NCBI GenBank assembly: GCA_945875435.1 | Contig: CAMCKH010000001.1 | Location: 62,001 to 126,000, forward strand | Source: an uncultured Erysipelotrichaceae bacterium | Lineage (GTDB): Bacteria; Bacillota_I; Bacilli_A; Erysipelotrichales; Erysipelotrichaceae | Reading direction: 5' to 3' | DNA length: 64,000 bases | Shown here: in pieces, positions 46,097 to 54,239 of the stretch | How positions within the stretch are numbered: the first letter of the stretch is position 1 | How the letters are laid out: the number at the start of each line of letters is the position of its first letter | The notes under the pieces: model-generated | Seen by the model: only the letters and a program-made list of their open reading frames with translations | Database searches by the model: none | What the model was told of the DNA's origin: nothing | Made by a program: the position numbers and the translations under genes

Positions 46097-47194
46097 TTAA
46101 TTTGTAATAACTTCTTCTGTTTCTTGATCGAATACGTGTATTTTTTCTTCATCAAGATATAATGTGATATCATTATCAACTTTTGTATCGTAAATTGAAG
46201 GGATTTTTGCAGTAACATTAATCTTGTGTGAATCAAAATAAATACAAGATTCAGCACCTAAAAGTTCGTAAACATTAACTTTACCAGAAATTAAGCTATC
46301 AGAAACTTTTACTGTCTTTAAATCTTCCGGTCTAATTCCTAATAAAACTTTTTTACCAATATAATTTCCTTGAATTAATTTATCAGCTTTTTCTTTAGTT
46401 AAGTAGAATTTGTGATCAACAAATCTTAGCACTACTCTATCATCTTCTTTTTCAGCAACACAAGGGATTATATTCATTTGTGGGCTACCAATAAAACTTG
46501 CTACAAATAAATTTTTAGGTTTATTGTATAAATTCATAGGTGTATCACATTGTTGAACTATACCATTATTCATAACTATGATTCTAGTACCTAAAGTCAT
46601 AGCTTCTGTTTGGTCATGAGTTACATAAATTATTGTAGTTCCTAATTTATGGTGTAATTTAGAAATTTCTGATCTCATTTGCACACGAAGTTTAGCATCT
46701 AAATTACTTAAAGGTTCATCCATTAAGAATACTTTAGGATTTCGAACAATCGCTCTACCCATCGCAACTCTTTGTCTTTGTCCACCTGATAATTGTGCTG
46801 GTTTGCGATCTAGTAATGTTTCTAAATCTAAGATTTTTGCAGCCTCTTTTACAGCTTTATCAATATCTTCAGGTTTGAATTTTCTAATCTTTAAACCAAA
46901 AGCCATATTATCATAAACAGTCATATGAGGATATAATGCATAGTTTTGGAAAACCATCGCAATATCACGATCCTTAGGTTCAACATCATTAACTCTAACA
47001 TCATCTATTAATAAATCACCTGAAGAAATATCTTCAAGTCCTGCGATCATTCTTAAAGTAGTTGACTTACCACAACCAGAAGGACCTACAAATATTATAA
47101 ATTCTTTATCTTTGATTTCTAAATTGAAATCTTTTACAGCTTCATATCCGTTAGGATATACTTTTTTAACATTCTTTAATTTTACACTTGCCAT
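46097..47194 (-). CDS. msmK: Carbohydrate ABC transporter ATP-binding protein, MsmK/UgpC family
   Basis: A 365-aa ATPase of the sugar CUT1 class: Walker [11 protein letters not shown], signature [17 protein letters not shown], Walker [13 protein letters not shown], and a C-terminal TOBE/MalK-type regulatory domain (IGIRPEDL-like [11 protein letters not shown]). Start at 47194 with ggaggtaatt directly upstream. It stands alone without permease genes, which fits the shared ATPases of Firmicutes that serve several sugar importers. Confidence 0.92.
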   Translation of the reverse strand: MASVKLKNVKKVYPNGYEAVKDFNLEIKDKEFIIFVGPSGCGKSTTLRMIAGLEDISSGDLLIDDVRVNDVEPKDRDIAMVFQNYALYPHMTVYDNMAFGLKIRKFKPEDIDKAVKEAAKILDLETLLDRKPAQLSGGQRQRVAMGRAIVRNPKVFLMDEPLSNLDAKLRVQMRSEISKLHHKLGTTIIYVTHDQTEAMTLGTRIIVMNNGIVQQCDTPMNLYNKPKNLFVASFIGSPQMNIIPCVAEKEDDRVVLRFVDHKFYLTKEKADKLIQGNYIGKKVLLGIRPEDLKTVKVSDSLISGKVNVYELLGAESCIYFDSHKINVTAKIPSIYDTKVDNDITLYLDEEKIHVFDQETEEVITN

Positions 47195-47256
47195 AATTAC
47201 CTCCATATTTAGTATAACTAATTAAAAAAATAAATATATGGATAAAATATACAAAT

Positions 47257-47288
47257 TTAAAAAATAAAAGCCTAATTTAAGGCTTTTA
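47257..47288 (-). terminator. Terminator of valS
   Basis: taaaagcct, 6-nt loop, aggctttta; T-rich tail on the - strand. Confidence 0.82.
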
Positions 47289-47295
47289 TAAGAGT

Positions 47296-49878
47296 TTATT
47301 TTGTTAATTCAATTAACTTATTGTTATAAATTTCTAATTGTTTTTGGTAATTTAATAATTTTTCCTTTTCTTCATTAATTTTACTAATAGGTGCTTTAGA
47401 AACAAATTTTTCATTACTTAAAATATTATTGCATCTAGCTATTTCAGATTTAACTTTTTCTATATCTACTTTTAATTTAAGCAATTCTTTTTCTTTATCA
47501 ACTATTTGATTTAATTTAAAAATAATTTTCCCACCCTTAATAGTTCTAATTAATGTTTCCTCTTTGATTTTATCTACAATATTTAATTTTACCATTTTAC
47601 TTAAAATAGATTTAATTTCTTCCTCTATTTCAAACTCAATATCTAATTCAGCATCTAAAATTGTGCTAGGTTTTAAATTATTTTCAACTTTTAATTCTCT
47701 AGTTTGTTTAATTATTTCAAGCAAACCATCTATTTTATATGCGTCACTTAATAAAGTTTCATTAAATATTTCTGGCCAACTTTCTAAATTAATAGATTTT
47801 TTAAGGTTTAATTGTAAATATATTTCTTCAGTAACAAACGGAATAAAAGGATGTAACAATCTTAAAATAGCACTCAATACATATACTAAAGTGTTGATTG
47901 TATTTCTTTGGTATTCTAAATTTTCACTATTTAATCCAGTTTTTGAAAATTCAATATAACTACTACAAAAATCGTCCCAAACAAAAGAATATATTTCAGT
48001 TGCTGCAATATTAAAATCATATCTATCGAAATTTAAAGTAGCTTGCTTAATAACAGTATTTAACTTATCTAATATCCACTTATCTACTAAAGTAGGATTT
48101 TTAATTTCAAAACTTTGATAATCATTAGGAATGTTACTTATTACATATCTGCTTGCATTCCACAATTTATTAATAAAATTCCAAGAAGCAATTATTTTTT
48201 CTTCATTATAATTGGTATCTAGACCTGCAGATGTAGAAGATGCTAAATAAAATCTCAAAGAATCTACACCATATTTTTCTATCAATTCAACTGGATCAAT
48301 ACCATTACCTAAAGATTTACTCATCTTTCTTCCTTGAGAATCTCTAATTAATCCGTGAATTAAACAGTCTTTGAAAGGATATTGATTAGTGAAATATCTT
48401 GCACTAAACGCCATTCTAGCTACCCAGAAAAAAATAATATCATACCCTGTAACCATACAAGATGTAGGGTAATATCTATAGAAATCTTCATTTGGGTTAG
48501 GCCAATCAAATACACTAAAAGGCCAAAGAGCACTACTGAACCAAGTATCTAAAACATCTTCATCTTGAATGTAGTTTTCAATATCTTTTGGCTCTTCAAG
48601 TTCACAGTATACTTCTTTAGTATCTTTATGGTAATAAACAGGTATACGATGTCCCCACCAAAGTTGTCTGCTAATACACCAATCTTCAATATTTTCTAGC
48701 CATGTATTAAATGTATGTTCAAATCTTTTTGGATAGAAATTGATTTTAGTTTCTTCATTTTGTTGAGCCTCTAAAACTTTCTCAGCCAATGGTTTCATTT
48801 TTACAAACCATTGTTTTGATAAGTAAGGTTCAACAATACAATCAGTTCTTTCTGAATGACCAACGCTGTGAATTATTTCTTCTATTTTGATTAAATTACC
48901 ATCTTCTTCAATTTCTTTAATCAACAACTTTCTGCATTCAAATCTGTCTAAACCTTGGTATTTTCCACCAAGCTCATTAACCGTTCCATCATCATTTAAA
49001 CATATTGGCATTTCTAAGTTATATTTAATACCTAACTGATAATCATTAGGGTCATGTGCCGGAGTACACTTCATAACCCCGCTACCAAAATCTAAATCAA
49101 TATATTCATCTGCAATAATTTTAATTATTTGATTATTTGCAGGGTTAATAACTTCCTTGCCGATTATATTTAAATATCTTTCATCTTTAGGATTTACAAC
49201 CAAACAAACATCAGCAAACATGGTTTCAGGTCTAGTTGTAGCAACCTCTAAAAATCCACTTCCATCAGCAAAATTATATTTAAAATAATACATTTTACCT
49301 TTTATTTCTTTATGTATTACCTCAATATTGCTCAAAGCAGTTTTAGCTACAGGATCCCAATTTATGATTCTTAATCCTTGATAAATTAATCCATCTTTAT
49401 AGTAATCAACAAAAACCTTTTTAACAGCCTCAGATAAACTTTTATCTAAAGTAAATTTTTCTTTTCTATAATCAACACTATTACCTAAAAGAGCCCATTG
49501 TTTTCTAATAAAATCTGCGTATTCTTCTTTCCATTGCCAAGATTTTTCTAAGAATTTTTCTCTACCTATTTCATATTTGTTTATTCCTTCTTTTCTTAAC
49601 TTTTCTTCAACCTTAGCTTGGGTGGCAATTCCAGCATGATCCATCCCAGGTACCCATAAGACATCATAACCTCTAAGTCTTTTATATCTAGCAAGTAAAT
49701 CTTGAAAAGTATTATCAAAAGCATGTCCTAAATGTAATTTACCAGTAACATTTGGTGGAGGTATTACAATAGAATAAGGTTTTTTAGTTAAATCACCTGC
49801 TTCAAAATAACCCTCAGATATCCATTTATCATACTTTCCACTTTCTACTTCATTGTGAATATATTTATCTTTTAACAT
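47296..49878 (-). CDS. valS: Valyl-tRNA synthetase
   Basis: Class I synthetase, 860 aa. The HIGH motif appears as KLHLGHAF in PNVTGKLHLGHAF, the KMSKS motif in GRKMSKSLGNG; the CP1 editing domain with ATTRPETMFADV lies between, and a coiled-coil C-terminal tail is present (KEKELLKLKVDIEKVKSE). Start at 49878 is set by aggaggag; an 18-residue extension into the T-box terminator is spurious. Controlled by the T-box upstream. Confidence 0.95.
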   Translation of the reverse strand: MLKDKYIHNEVESGKYDKWISEGYFEAGDLTKKPYSIVIPPPNVTGKLHLGHAFDNTFQDLLARYKRLRGYDVLWVPGMDHAGIATQAKVEEKLRKEGINKYEIGREKFLEKSWQWKEEYADFIRKQWALLGNSVDYRKEKFTLDKSLSEAVKKVFVDYYKDGLIYQGLRIINWDPVAKTALSNIEVIHKEIKGKMYYFKYNFADGSGFLEVATTRPETMFADVCLVVNPKDERYLNIIGKEVINPANNQIIKIIADEYIDLDFGSGVMKCTPAHDPNDYQLGIKYNLEMPICLNDDGTVNELGGKYQGLDRFECRKLLIKEIEEDGNLIKIEEIIHSVGHSERTDCIVEPYLSKQWFVKMKPLAEKVLEAQQNEETKINFYPKRFEHTFNTWLENIEDWCISRQLWWGHRIPVYYHKDTKEVYCELEEPKDIENYIQDEDVLDTWFSSALWPFSVFDWPNPNEDFYRYYPTSCMVTGYDIIFFWVARMAFSARYFTNQYPFKDCLIHGLIRDSQGRKMSKSLGNGIDPVELIEKYGVDSLRFYLASSTSAGLDTNYNEEKIIASWNFINKLWNASRYVISNIPNDYQSFEIKNPTLVDKWILDKLNTVIKQATLNFDRYDFNIAATEIYSFVWDDFCSSYIEFSKTGLNSENLEYQRNTINTLVYVLSAILRLLHPFIPFVTEEIYLQLNLKKSINLESWPEIFNETLLSDAYKIDGLLEIIKQTRELKVENNLKPSTILDAELDIEFEIEEEIKSILSKMVKLNIVDKIKEETLIRTIKGGKIIFKLNQIVDKEKELLKLKVDIEKVKSEIARCNNILSNEKFVSKAPISKINEEKEKLLNYQKQLEIYNNKLIELTK

Positions 49879-49895
49879 AAATCTCCTCCTATAAA

Positions 49896-50090
49896 TAAAA
49901 AAGTGATACAAGGGTGCAAAGCACGGTACCACCTTTATTTTAACTTAAAATTTTAACGCTATTTAGCGGATTTATCTAGTATCAACAAATCAACTCCTAG
50001 ATGACTTTCATAAGGTAATGTAAATTCTTTGCATCAACCAGAATCTTTCTAAATATCATTACTTTACTACTCTTCTATTCAAAGTTTTAT
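49896..50090 (-). ncRNA. T-box leader of valS
   Basis: tRNA-sensing attenuator. The conserved T-box aaaggtggtaccgtgc is at 49921-49938 (-), followed by a terminator with caccctt and a U run (to 49896). Stem I is seen with pairing gtaatg/cattac and the distal ctggttgatgcaaag. The specifier is read as GUC (valine) at 50003-50005, just before atctaggag. Uncharged tRNA-Val should favour read-through into valS. Confidence 0.88.
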
Positions 50091-50096
50091 GCAGTA

Positions 50097-50125
50097 ATTC
50101 TATCTTTTTATGGTTTTTTTGTCAA
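50097..50125 (-). promoter_or_regulatory. Promoter of the valS T-box transcript
   Basis: TTGACA, 17-nt spacer, TAGAAT on the - strand, giving a start about 7 nt before stem I. Confidence 0.75.
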
Positions 50126-50163
50126 GTTTTTATACTATAAACTAAAATATTTGAAAATCTAAA

Positions 50164-50394
50164 CTAATCCCTATTTTTACAATCTTTTAATATATTAAAT
50201 AGAAAAGAACTTATGATAACTATCATTAAAATCGGTTTAATCCACAGATTATTATCTAAAAAAACACCAAAAGAAGTACCAAAAGGAAAATTATTTAATA
50301 TCTTGTAATATATGAAAGCTAATAATGGGATAATTAAGTATTTAATGTTTTTTTTATTCATAATTAATTTTATTATTTTTTTCACTGCTATCAT
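50164..50394 (-). CDS. Small membrane protein, unknown
   Basis: A 76-aa protein with a basic N-terminus and two hydrophobic segments (about 19-35 and 52-69), ending KDCKNRD. I do not recognise a family. The strong ribosome site aggagga 6 nt before the ATG argues that it is translated. It sits at the border between valS and the accessory region; no terminator is seen after it. Confidence 0.55.
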   Translation of the reverse strand: MIAVKKIIKLIMNKKNIKYLIIPLLAFIYYKILNNFPFGTSFGVFLDNNLWIKPILMIVIISSFLFNILKDCKNRD

Positions 50395-50479
50395 ATTTCT
50401 TCCTCCTGTTTAATATAAATCGTATTAAATATAACTAAATATTTCTACAATTATATTGTATCAAACGGTAATGTGATAT

Positions 50480-50689
50480 TCAATTAAAATATTTACCTAA
50501 TATATCAACTATATAGTTAAGGGTTAAATGATAATGTAGTTCTTTTTTTATATTTATGCAACACACTTCTTTTTGTTTTAACACTAAAGGATTTGTGGTT
50601 ACAACTTCTTCTATGAAATATTTTCCCACAGGTAAAGTGTCATTAATTTCAATTGCTTGCAAACATTCTATTTTCTTATAATTTATCAA
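50480..50689 (-). CDS. Weak ORF, possibly a remnant, within direct repeat copy 1
   Basis: A 69-residue frame starting with TTG and no ribosome site. The frame directly upstream of the TTG (ending NNLEPNVVVTN) is closed by a single stop, so this could be the tail of a broken gene. Its 5' 60 bp are part of a 112-bp repeat whose second copy (54035-54146) gives a different, truncated frame. No family recognised. I doubt that it is a working gene. Confidence 0.25.
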   Translation of the reverse strand: MINYKKIECLQAIEINDTLPVGKYFIEEVVTTNPLVLKQKEVCCINIKKELHYHLTLNYIVDILGKYFN

Positions 50690-50740
50690 TTAATTTGTTA
50701 CAACAACATTTGGTTCTAAATTATTCTTATACTTTACAAA
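50515..50740. repeat. Direct repeat flanking the ABC operon, copy 1
   Basis: Positions 50629-50740 (112 bp) match 54035-54146 with two mismatches, and 50515-50534 match 53981-54000 exactly; copy 2 lacks about 60 bp and is diverged between these blocks. Both copies are in the same orientation and bracket the three-gene ABC operon, as if the operon arrived with duplication of the target. Confidence 0.85.
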
Positions 50741-50831
50741 CCACTTCATATATAGCATTCATAAAAACATTTATTATATGCTCATCATTTTTTCCGTTAG
50801 ATACATTCCCAAAGTATACTATCTTCTCCAT
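50727..50831 (-). CDS. Small ORF (34 aa) coupled to the ABC operon
   Basis: Begins MEKIVYFGNVSNGKNDEHII and ends EVVCKV. The ATG has gaggaa 5 nt upstream, located inside the stop region of the second permease gene, so it would be translated with it. The last five codons lie in the direct repeat, so the original gene may have been cut by the rearrangement. Function unknown: a small peptide substrate, a leader, or a truncated remnant. Confidence 0.35.
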   Translation of the reverse strand: MEKIVYFGNVSNGKNDEHIINVFMNAIYEVVCKV

Positions 50832-50833
50832 CT

Positions 50834-51502
50834 CTATTCCTCATAAAAACAATTTTTATACCAAATTAACGATGTCCAAAAACTTATAAATGAAATAAAT
50901 AGCCAAATTATTCTTGATAAAAAAATCTGTATCATTTTATCATTAAGCAAATGAATATTCTTTATAGTCATAGGTATTGTAATATAACCATTATTGTATA
51001 CAAGTAACAACAATATTACAGCATAATAGACTGTAAATACGAATAAGTTTTTCTTAAATATCAACAAAAAAGAAATAATTATATAACTCATAGCTATTAT
51101 TTCAAAAATAGTAATCATATGAAAATTAAGATATTTAAGAGACATATTCCCATTATAAACATAATTAATAAAATTAAAAAATAATTGTCCTATAGTATAA
51201 AAAACAACTTCAACAAGAAGAATAAGATTTAATAATTTCTTTATAATTAAAATCTCATCATTTGTGTATATAACCAAATAATTTTTTTGTACTTGAATAA
51301 ATTTTTGGTTCAATACACTTAATATAAACAGTGGAAGCAAAAAGATTAAAAAAACTTGCTGATTTAGTAATCTAAATAACATTGCTTCTTCAGTATTAAC
51401 TACACCTATGGATTTCATATCAATAAAACATAATATTAAAAATGATATAAAAATAAGTGTTATAAATTTTTTGTTTTTAATTAAAATATTTTTATAGCAC
51501 AC
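50834..51502 (-). CDS. ABC exporter-associated membrane protein (second permease)
   Basis: A 222-aa protein with about six transmembrane segments and little else, ending YKNCFYEE. I do not recognise a named family; position after an ABC ATPase and a larger permease suggests the second half of an ABC-2 type exporter. Start is GTG at 51502 (no ATG gives the first helix), 7 bp after the upstream stop. Confidence 0.6.
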   Translation of the reverse strand: MCYKNILIKNKKFITLIFISFLILCFIDMKSIGVVNTEEAMLFRLLNQQVFLIFLLPLFILSVLNQKFIQVQKNYLVIYTNDEILIIKKLLNLILLVEVVFYTIGQLFFNFINYVYNGNMSLKYLNFHMITIFEIIAMSYIIISFLLIFKKNLFVFTVYYAVILLLLVYNNGYITIPMTIKNIHLLNDKMIQIFLSRIIWLFISFISFWTSLIWYKNCFYEE

Positions 51503-51509
51503 TACCTTT

Positions 51510-52925
51510 TCACTCCCTCAACATATCTTCGAAAAAATTATACATATAAGAATCTTGATAAATATTTGGAAACTTTTCCTTTAGCATTTGTATAAATTCT
51601 TTGTCTGTTTCAATATTGGCATCATCAATCATTCTAACCATTCTTACCAAATCCTGCTTGTGGGTATCAGCTACCAAAATACCCACTCTTTTTACATAAT
51701 TATTTTTTGTTATAGGCGACTTTATTATGCTATCCAATTCTTTATTTATAAAATTTGATATTTCGCTATCTTCTCCAAAAGTTTCATTTATAGCTTTTGT
51801 TTTAAAAATTATTCCGCTGCCATCAATAATATGTCTAAAATATCTATTTCCATCAATATAATTTGGAATAGAGCTTTTCCATAACTCAATAATATCATCA
51901 GTATTCTTAGACACAATATCTGGCTCATTAAAATTAAGTTTCGCTAGGCTATATATATTAACTTTTAAGTTGTTTTCTTCTAATATATATTCTTTTTCTT
52001 GAGTTACAAATTTCCACAAAAGAGATGATAAAAAATCTTTCTCTATAAAATATGTTTTCACTTTACTTCCACCAAGGTCTATAAAATAATCTTGCGTTTT
52101 ATCTAAAATCTTAACTCCATCCATATAATCTAAAGAATTGATATTTTTTAAAATCACTTCTCTATTTTCAATGTTTTCAAATTGTAATGGTACATTATTA
52201 GCACCTATATACATTTTGTATTGTATTATTTCTAAAATAAATAATCCTAGAAATAAAAATATAAATAAAGCATACTTACCAAATTTTATGTACAAATGCT
52301 TTCTTTTTAGATATATAGTAAGTATTCCCATTAGTATAATTAATCCAATCTTAAATAAATTGATAATATTTATATGCCTTAAATTAAAAAGATATTCATT
52401 AACTCCTAAAAAATAAGTATATTCAGTCTGTCTATACGGATTAACTAGAAAAAAGTTATACGCAACTATGAGCATTAAGATAACAAAAGAACTTGTTTTT
52501 GATAGTGTATTTCCCAAAAATATTCCAAGCATAATAGAAAATAAATATGATAATATAGATAGTCCTAAACTTTGTAACAAATTTTGTCCAATAAAAAAAG
52601 TTTGAATGTACATACATATAAATAACGGCAAATTAAAAATGACTTGTAATAATATTAATCTACCATATTTAAAAGAGATGGGCGTTTTGTTAATTACAAA
52701 TAAACTTTCTCTTCCATTTTCCGTAAATACCTTAATTCCTACCAAACTCATCAGACTTATCCATATCAAAAGTACCAAATTTGCAGTTATTTTCATACTA
52801 AAATCTTGTAGAAATAAAACGCTTGATAGAAAAATTATCAAAGCATATGAAAATATATACATCTTAATATTTTTAAATATTTCTTGCATTTGAATTTTAA
52901 GAATATATTTCATTTCTGTTCTCAT
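51510..52925 (-). CDS. ABC-2 type permease with large extracytoplasmic domain
   Basis: A 471-aa membrane protein. About seven transmembrane segments lie in residues 1-240; the remaining 230 residues (from NNVPLQFENIENREVIL) are hydrophilic and probably outside the cell. The start overlaps the ATPase stop by 4 bp (ATGA). The ATPase-permease-permease layout resembles bacitracin/lantibiotic or peptide export and self-protection systems, but no specific family can be claimed. Confidence 0.65.
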   Translation of the reverse strand: MRTEMKYILKIQMQEIFKNIKMYIFSYALIIFLSSVLFLQDFSMKITANLVLLIWISLMSLVGIKVFTENGRESLFVINKTPISFKYGRLILLQVIFNLPLFICMYIQTFFIGQNLLQSLGLSILSYLFSIMLGIFLGNTLSKTSSFVILMLIVAYNFFLVNPYRQTEYTYFLGVNEYLFNLRHINIINLFKIGLIILMGILTIYLKRKHLYIKFGKYALFIFLFLGLFILEIIQYKMYIGANNVPLQFENIENREVILKNINSLDYMDGVKILDKTQDYFIDLGGSKVKTYFIEKDFLSSLLWKFVTQEKEYILEENNLKVNIYSLAKLNFNEPDIVSKNTDDIIELWKSSIPNYIDGNRYFRHIIDGSGIIFKTKAINETFGEDSEISNFINKELDSIIKSPITKNNYVKRVGILVADTHKQDLVRMVRMIDDANIETDKEFIQMLKEKFPNIYQDSYMYNFFEDMLRE

Positions 52926-53899
52926 ATATCTAACACCTCTTTTTTTATCCTTAAAAAATAAGCATCTTCTAAATCTGGTGTTACACTATTATCTCTATTT
53001 TCTTCACTGATAACTTTTAAATATATTTTATTTTCAAATCGTCTTATAGATATTACTCTATCCATAATCTCTTCTGGAATATTATCATTTTCATCTATTA
53101 CAAGTGTAGATATCTTCCCTTTAGCTTCATTAATAAGTTCATCTATAGCTCCAGAGTATAAAATCTTTCCATCACTCATTATTCCTATCGTATCGCAAAG
53201 AGCTGATACATCCGATATTATATGCGTTGAAATGATTATTATTTTGTCCTTCTTTATTTCATTTATAATATTTTTAAATCTCAAACGTTCTATAGGGTCT
53301 AATCCTACAGTTGGCTCATCCAAAATCAAAACTTTAGGATTTCCCAATAATGATTGAATAATAGCAACTCTTTGCTTCATACCACCTGAAAGAGATTTCA
53401 TCTGTTCTGTTTGTTTGTCAACAAGATTGAATTTATTAAGCCAGTATATTATTGAATTATTTAGTTCTTCTGATGGTATTTGTTTATTTAAACCTATGTA
53501 ATATAAAAAATCATATACTGTAAGCATTTCAAAAAATTCAAATTTTTGAGGAACATAACCTATCTGCGATCTAATTTTACTCAAATCAAATTTTGCATCA
53601 AAATCCCCTATAAATAAATCTCCATTATCAAATGGCAAAAGAGTTGCAATAATCTTTAACAAAGTAGTTTTGCCTGCTCCATTGGCACCAACTAAACCAT
53701 ATACCCCTTGCTTTATTTCTAATGAAATATTATCAAGTACTTTTCTTGCATTTCTTTTATATTGGTAGTTCAAATTACTAATGCCAATCATATATTCCCA
53801 TCCATCTACCGCACCACGAACATTATCAGCGATGCTCCATATCTTTTTGTGAAGTTCACTTCTTTGTACAGCTTCATTTGAATTATTAAAATTTTCCAC
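52922..53899 (-). CDS. ABC transporter ATPase fused to the first 34 residues of HsdM
   Basis: A 325-aa protein in two parts. Residues 1-34 ([20 protein letters not shown] and on to AVDGW) are the HsdM N-terminus of this same locus with one change (Ala11 to Val). From Met37 (MIGISNLNYQYK) it is a normal ABC-2 exporter ATPase: Walker A GANGAGKTT (71-79), SLSGGMKQR, LILDEPTVGLD, ISTHI. GTG start as in hsdM, ribosome site ggaga instead of ggagg. The native start may be Met37, but the frame is intact, so a chimeric protein is likely made from the captured promoter. Confidence 0.85.
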   Translation of the reverse strand: MENFNNSNEAVQRSELHKKIWSIADNVRGAVDGWEYMIGISNLNYQYKRNARKVLDNISLEIKQGVYGLVGANGAGKTTLLKIIATLLPFDNGDLFIGDFDAKFDLSKIRSQIGYVPQKFEFFEMLTVYDFLYYIGLNKQIPSEELNNSIIYWLNKFNLVDKQTEQMKSLSGGMKQRVAIIQSLLGNPKVLILDEPTVGLDPIERLRFKNIINEIKKDKIIIISTHIISDVSALCDTIGIMSDGKILYSGAIDELINEAKGKISTLVIDENDNIPEEIMDRVISIRRFENKIYLKVISEENRDNSVTPDLEDAYFLRIKKEVLDI

Positions 53900-53976
53900 C
53901 TTATCTCCTATACCATTATCTATTTATAATAAAATTATATCATTTTTAATAAAATAATTATAAAGTTTTATATATT
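53796..53976. repeat. 181-bp direct repeat, copy A (hsdM promoter and start, in front of the ABC ATPase)
   Basis: Matches 61724-61904 with four mismatches and no gaps, same orientation. It contains the hsdM promoter (extended -10 TGA TATAAT; TATAAT at 53934-53939), ribosome site, GTG start and codons 1-34. One mismatch is in the ribosome site, one changes residue 11, two are silent or intergenic. Confidence 0.93.
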
Positions 53977-53980
53977 GAAA

Positions 53981-54146
53981 AGTTAAGGGTTAAATGATAA
54001 ATCTATTTAGAAAGTTCTTTGTTTAAGGGGTTTTCAGGTAAAGTGTCATTAATTTCAATTGCTTGCAAACATTCTATTTTCTTATAATTTATCAATTAAT
54101 TTGTTACAATAACATTTGGTTATAAATTATTCTTATACTTTACAAA
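53981..54146. repeat. Direct repeat flanking the ABC operon, copy 2
   Basis: Partial copy of 50515-50740 (see there), placed directly after the 181-bp repeat. The whole gene-free stretch 53900-54239 holds the captured hsdM promoter, this repeat, and about 90 bp of AT-rich sequence after hsdR in which I see no clear terminator. Confidence 0.82.
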
Positions 54147-54239
54147 ATTGACATAAATAAACTATGTTTAATATTTATCTGGTATTTTATAGTTAAATAT
54201 ATTAATTTGTATTTACAGAAACGACTAATACTATCTTAT

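Noticed and set aside
46024-46257. 77-aa ORF at the end of the msmK-type gene
   Set aside because: Shadow of the ATPase gene and its terminator in another frame; no start signal.
50480-50689. 69-aa ORF as a firm gene
   Set aside because: TTG start, no ribosome site, partly inside a repeat whose other copy does not keep the frame; listed only at low confidence.
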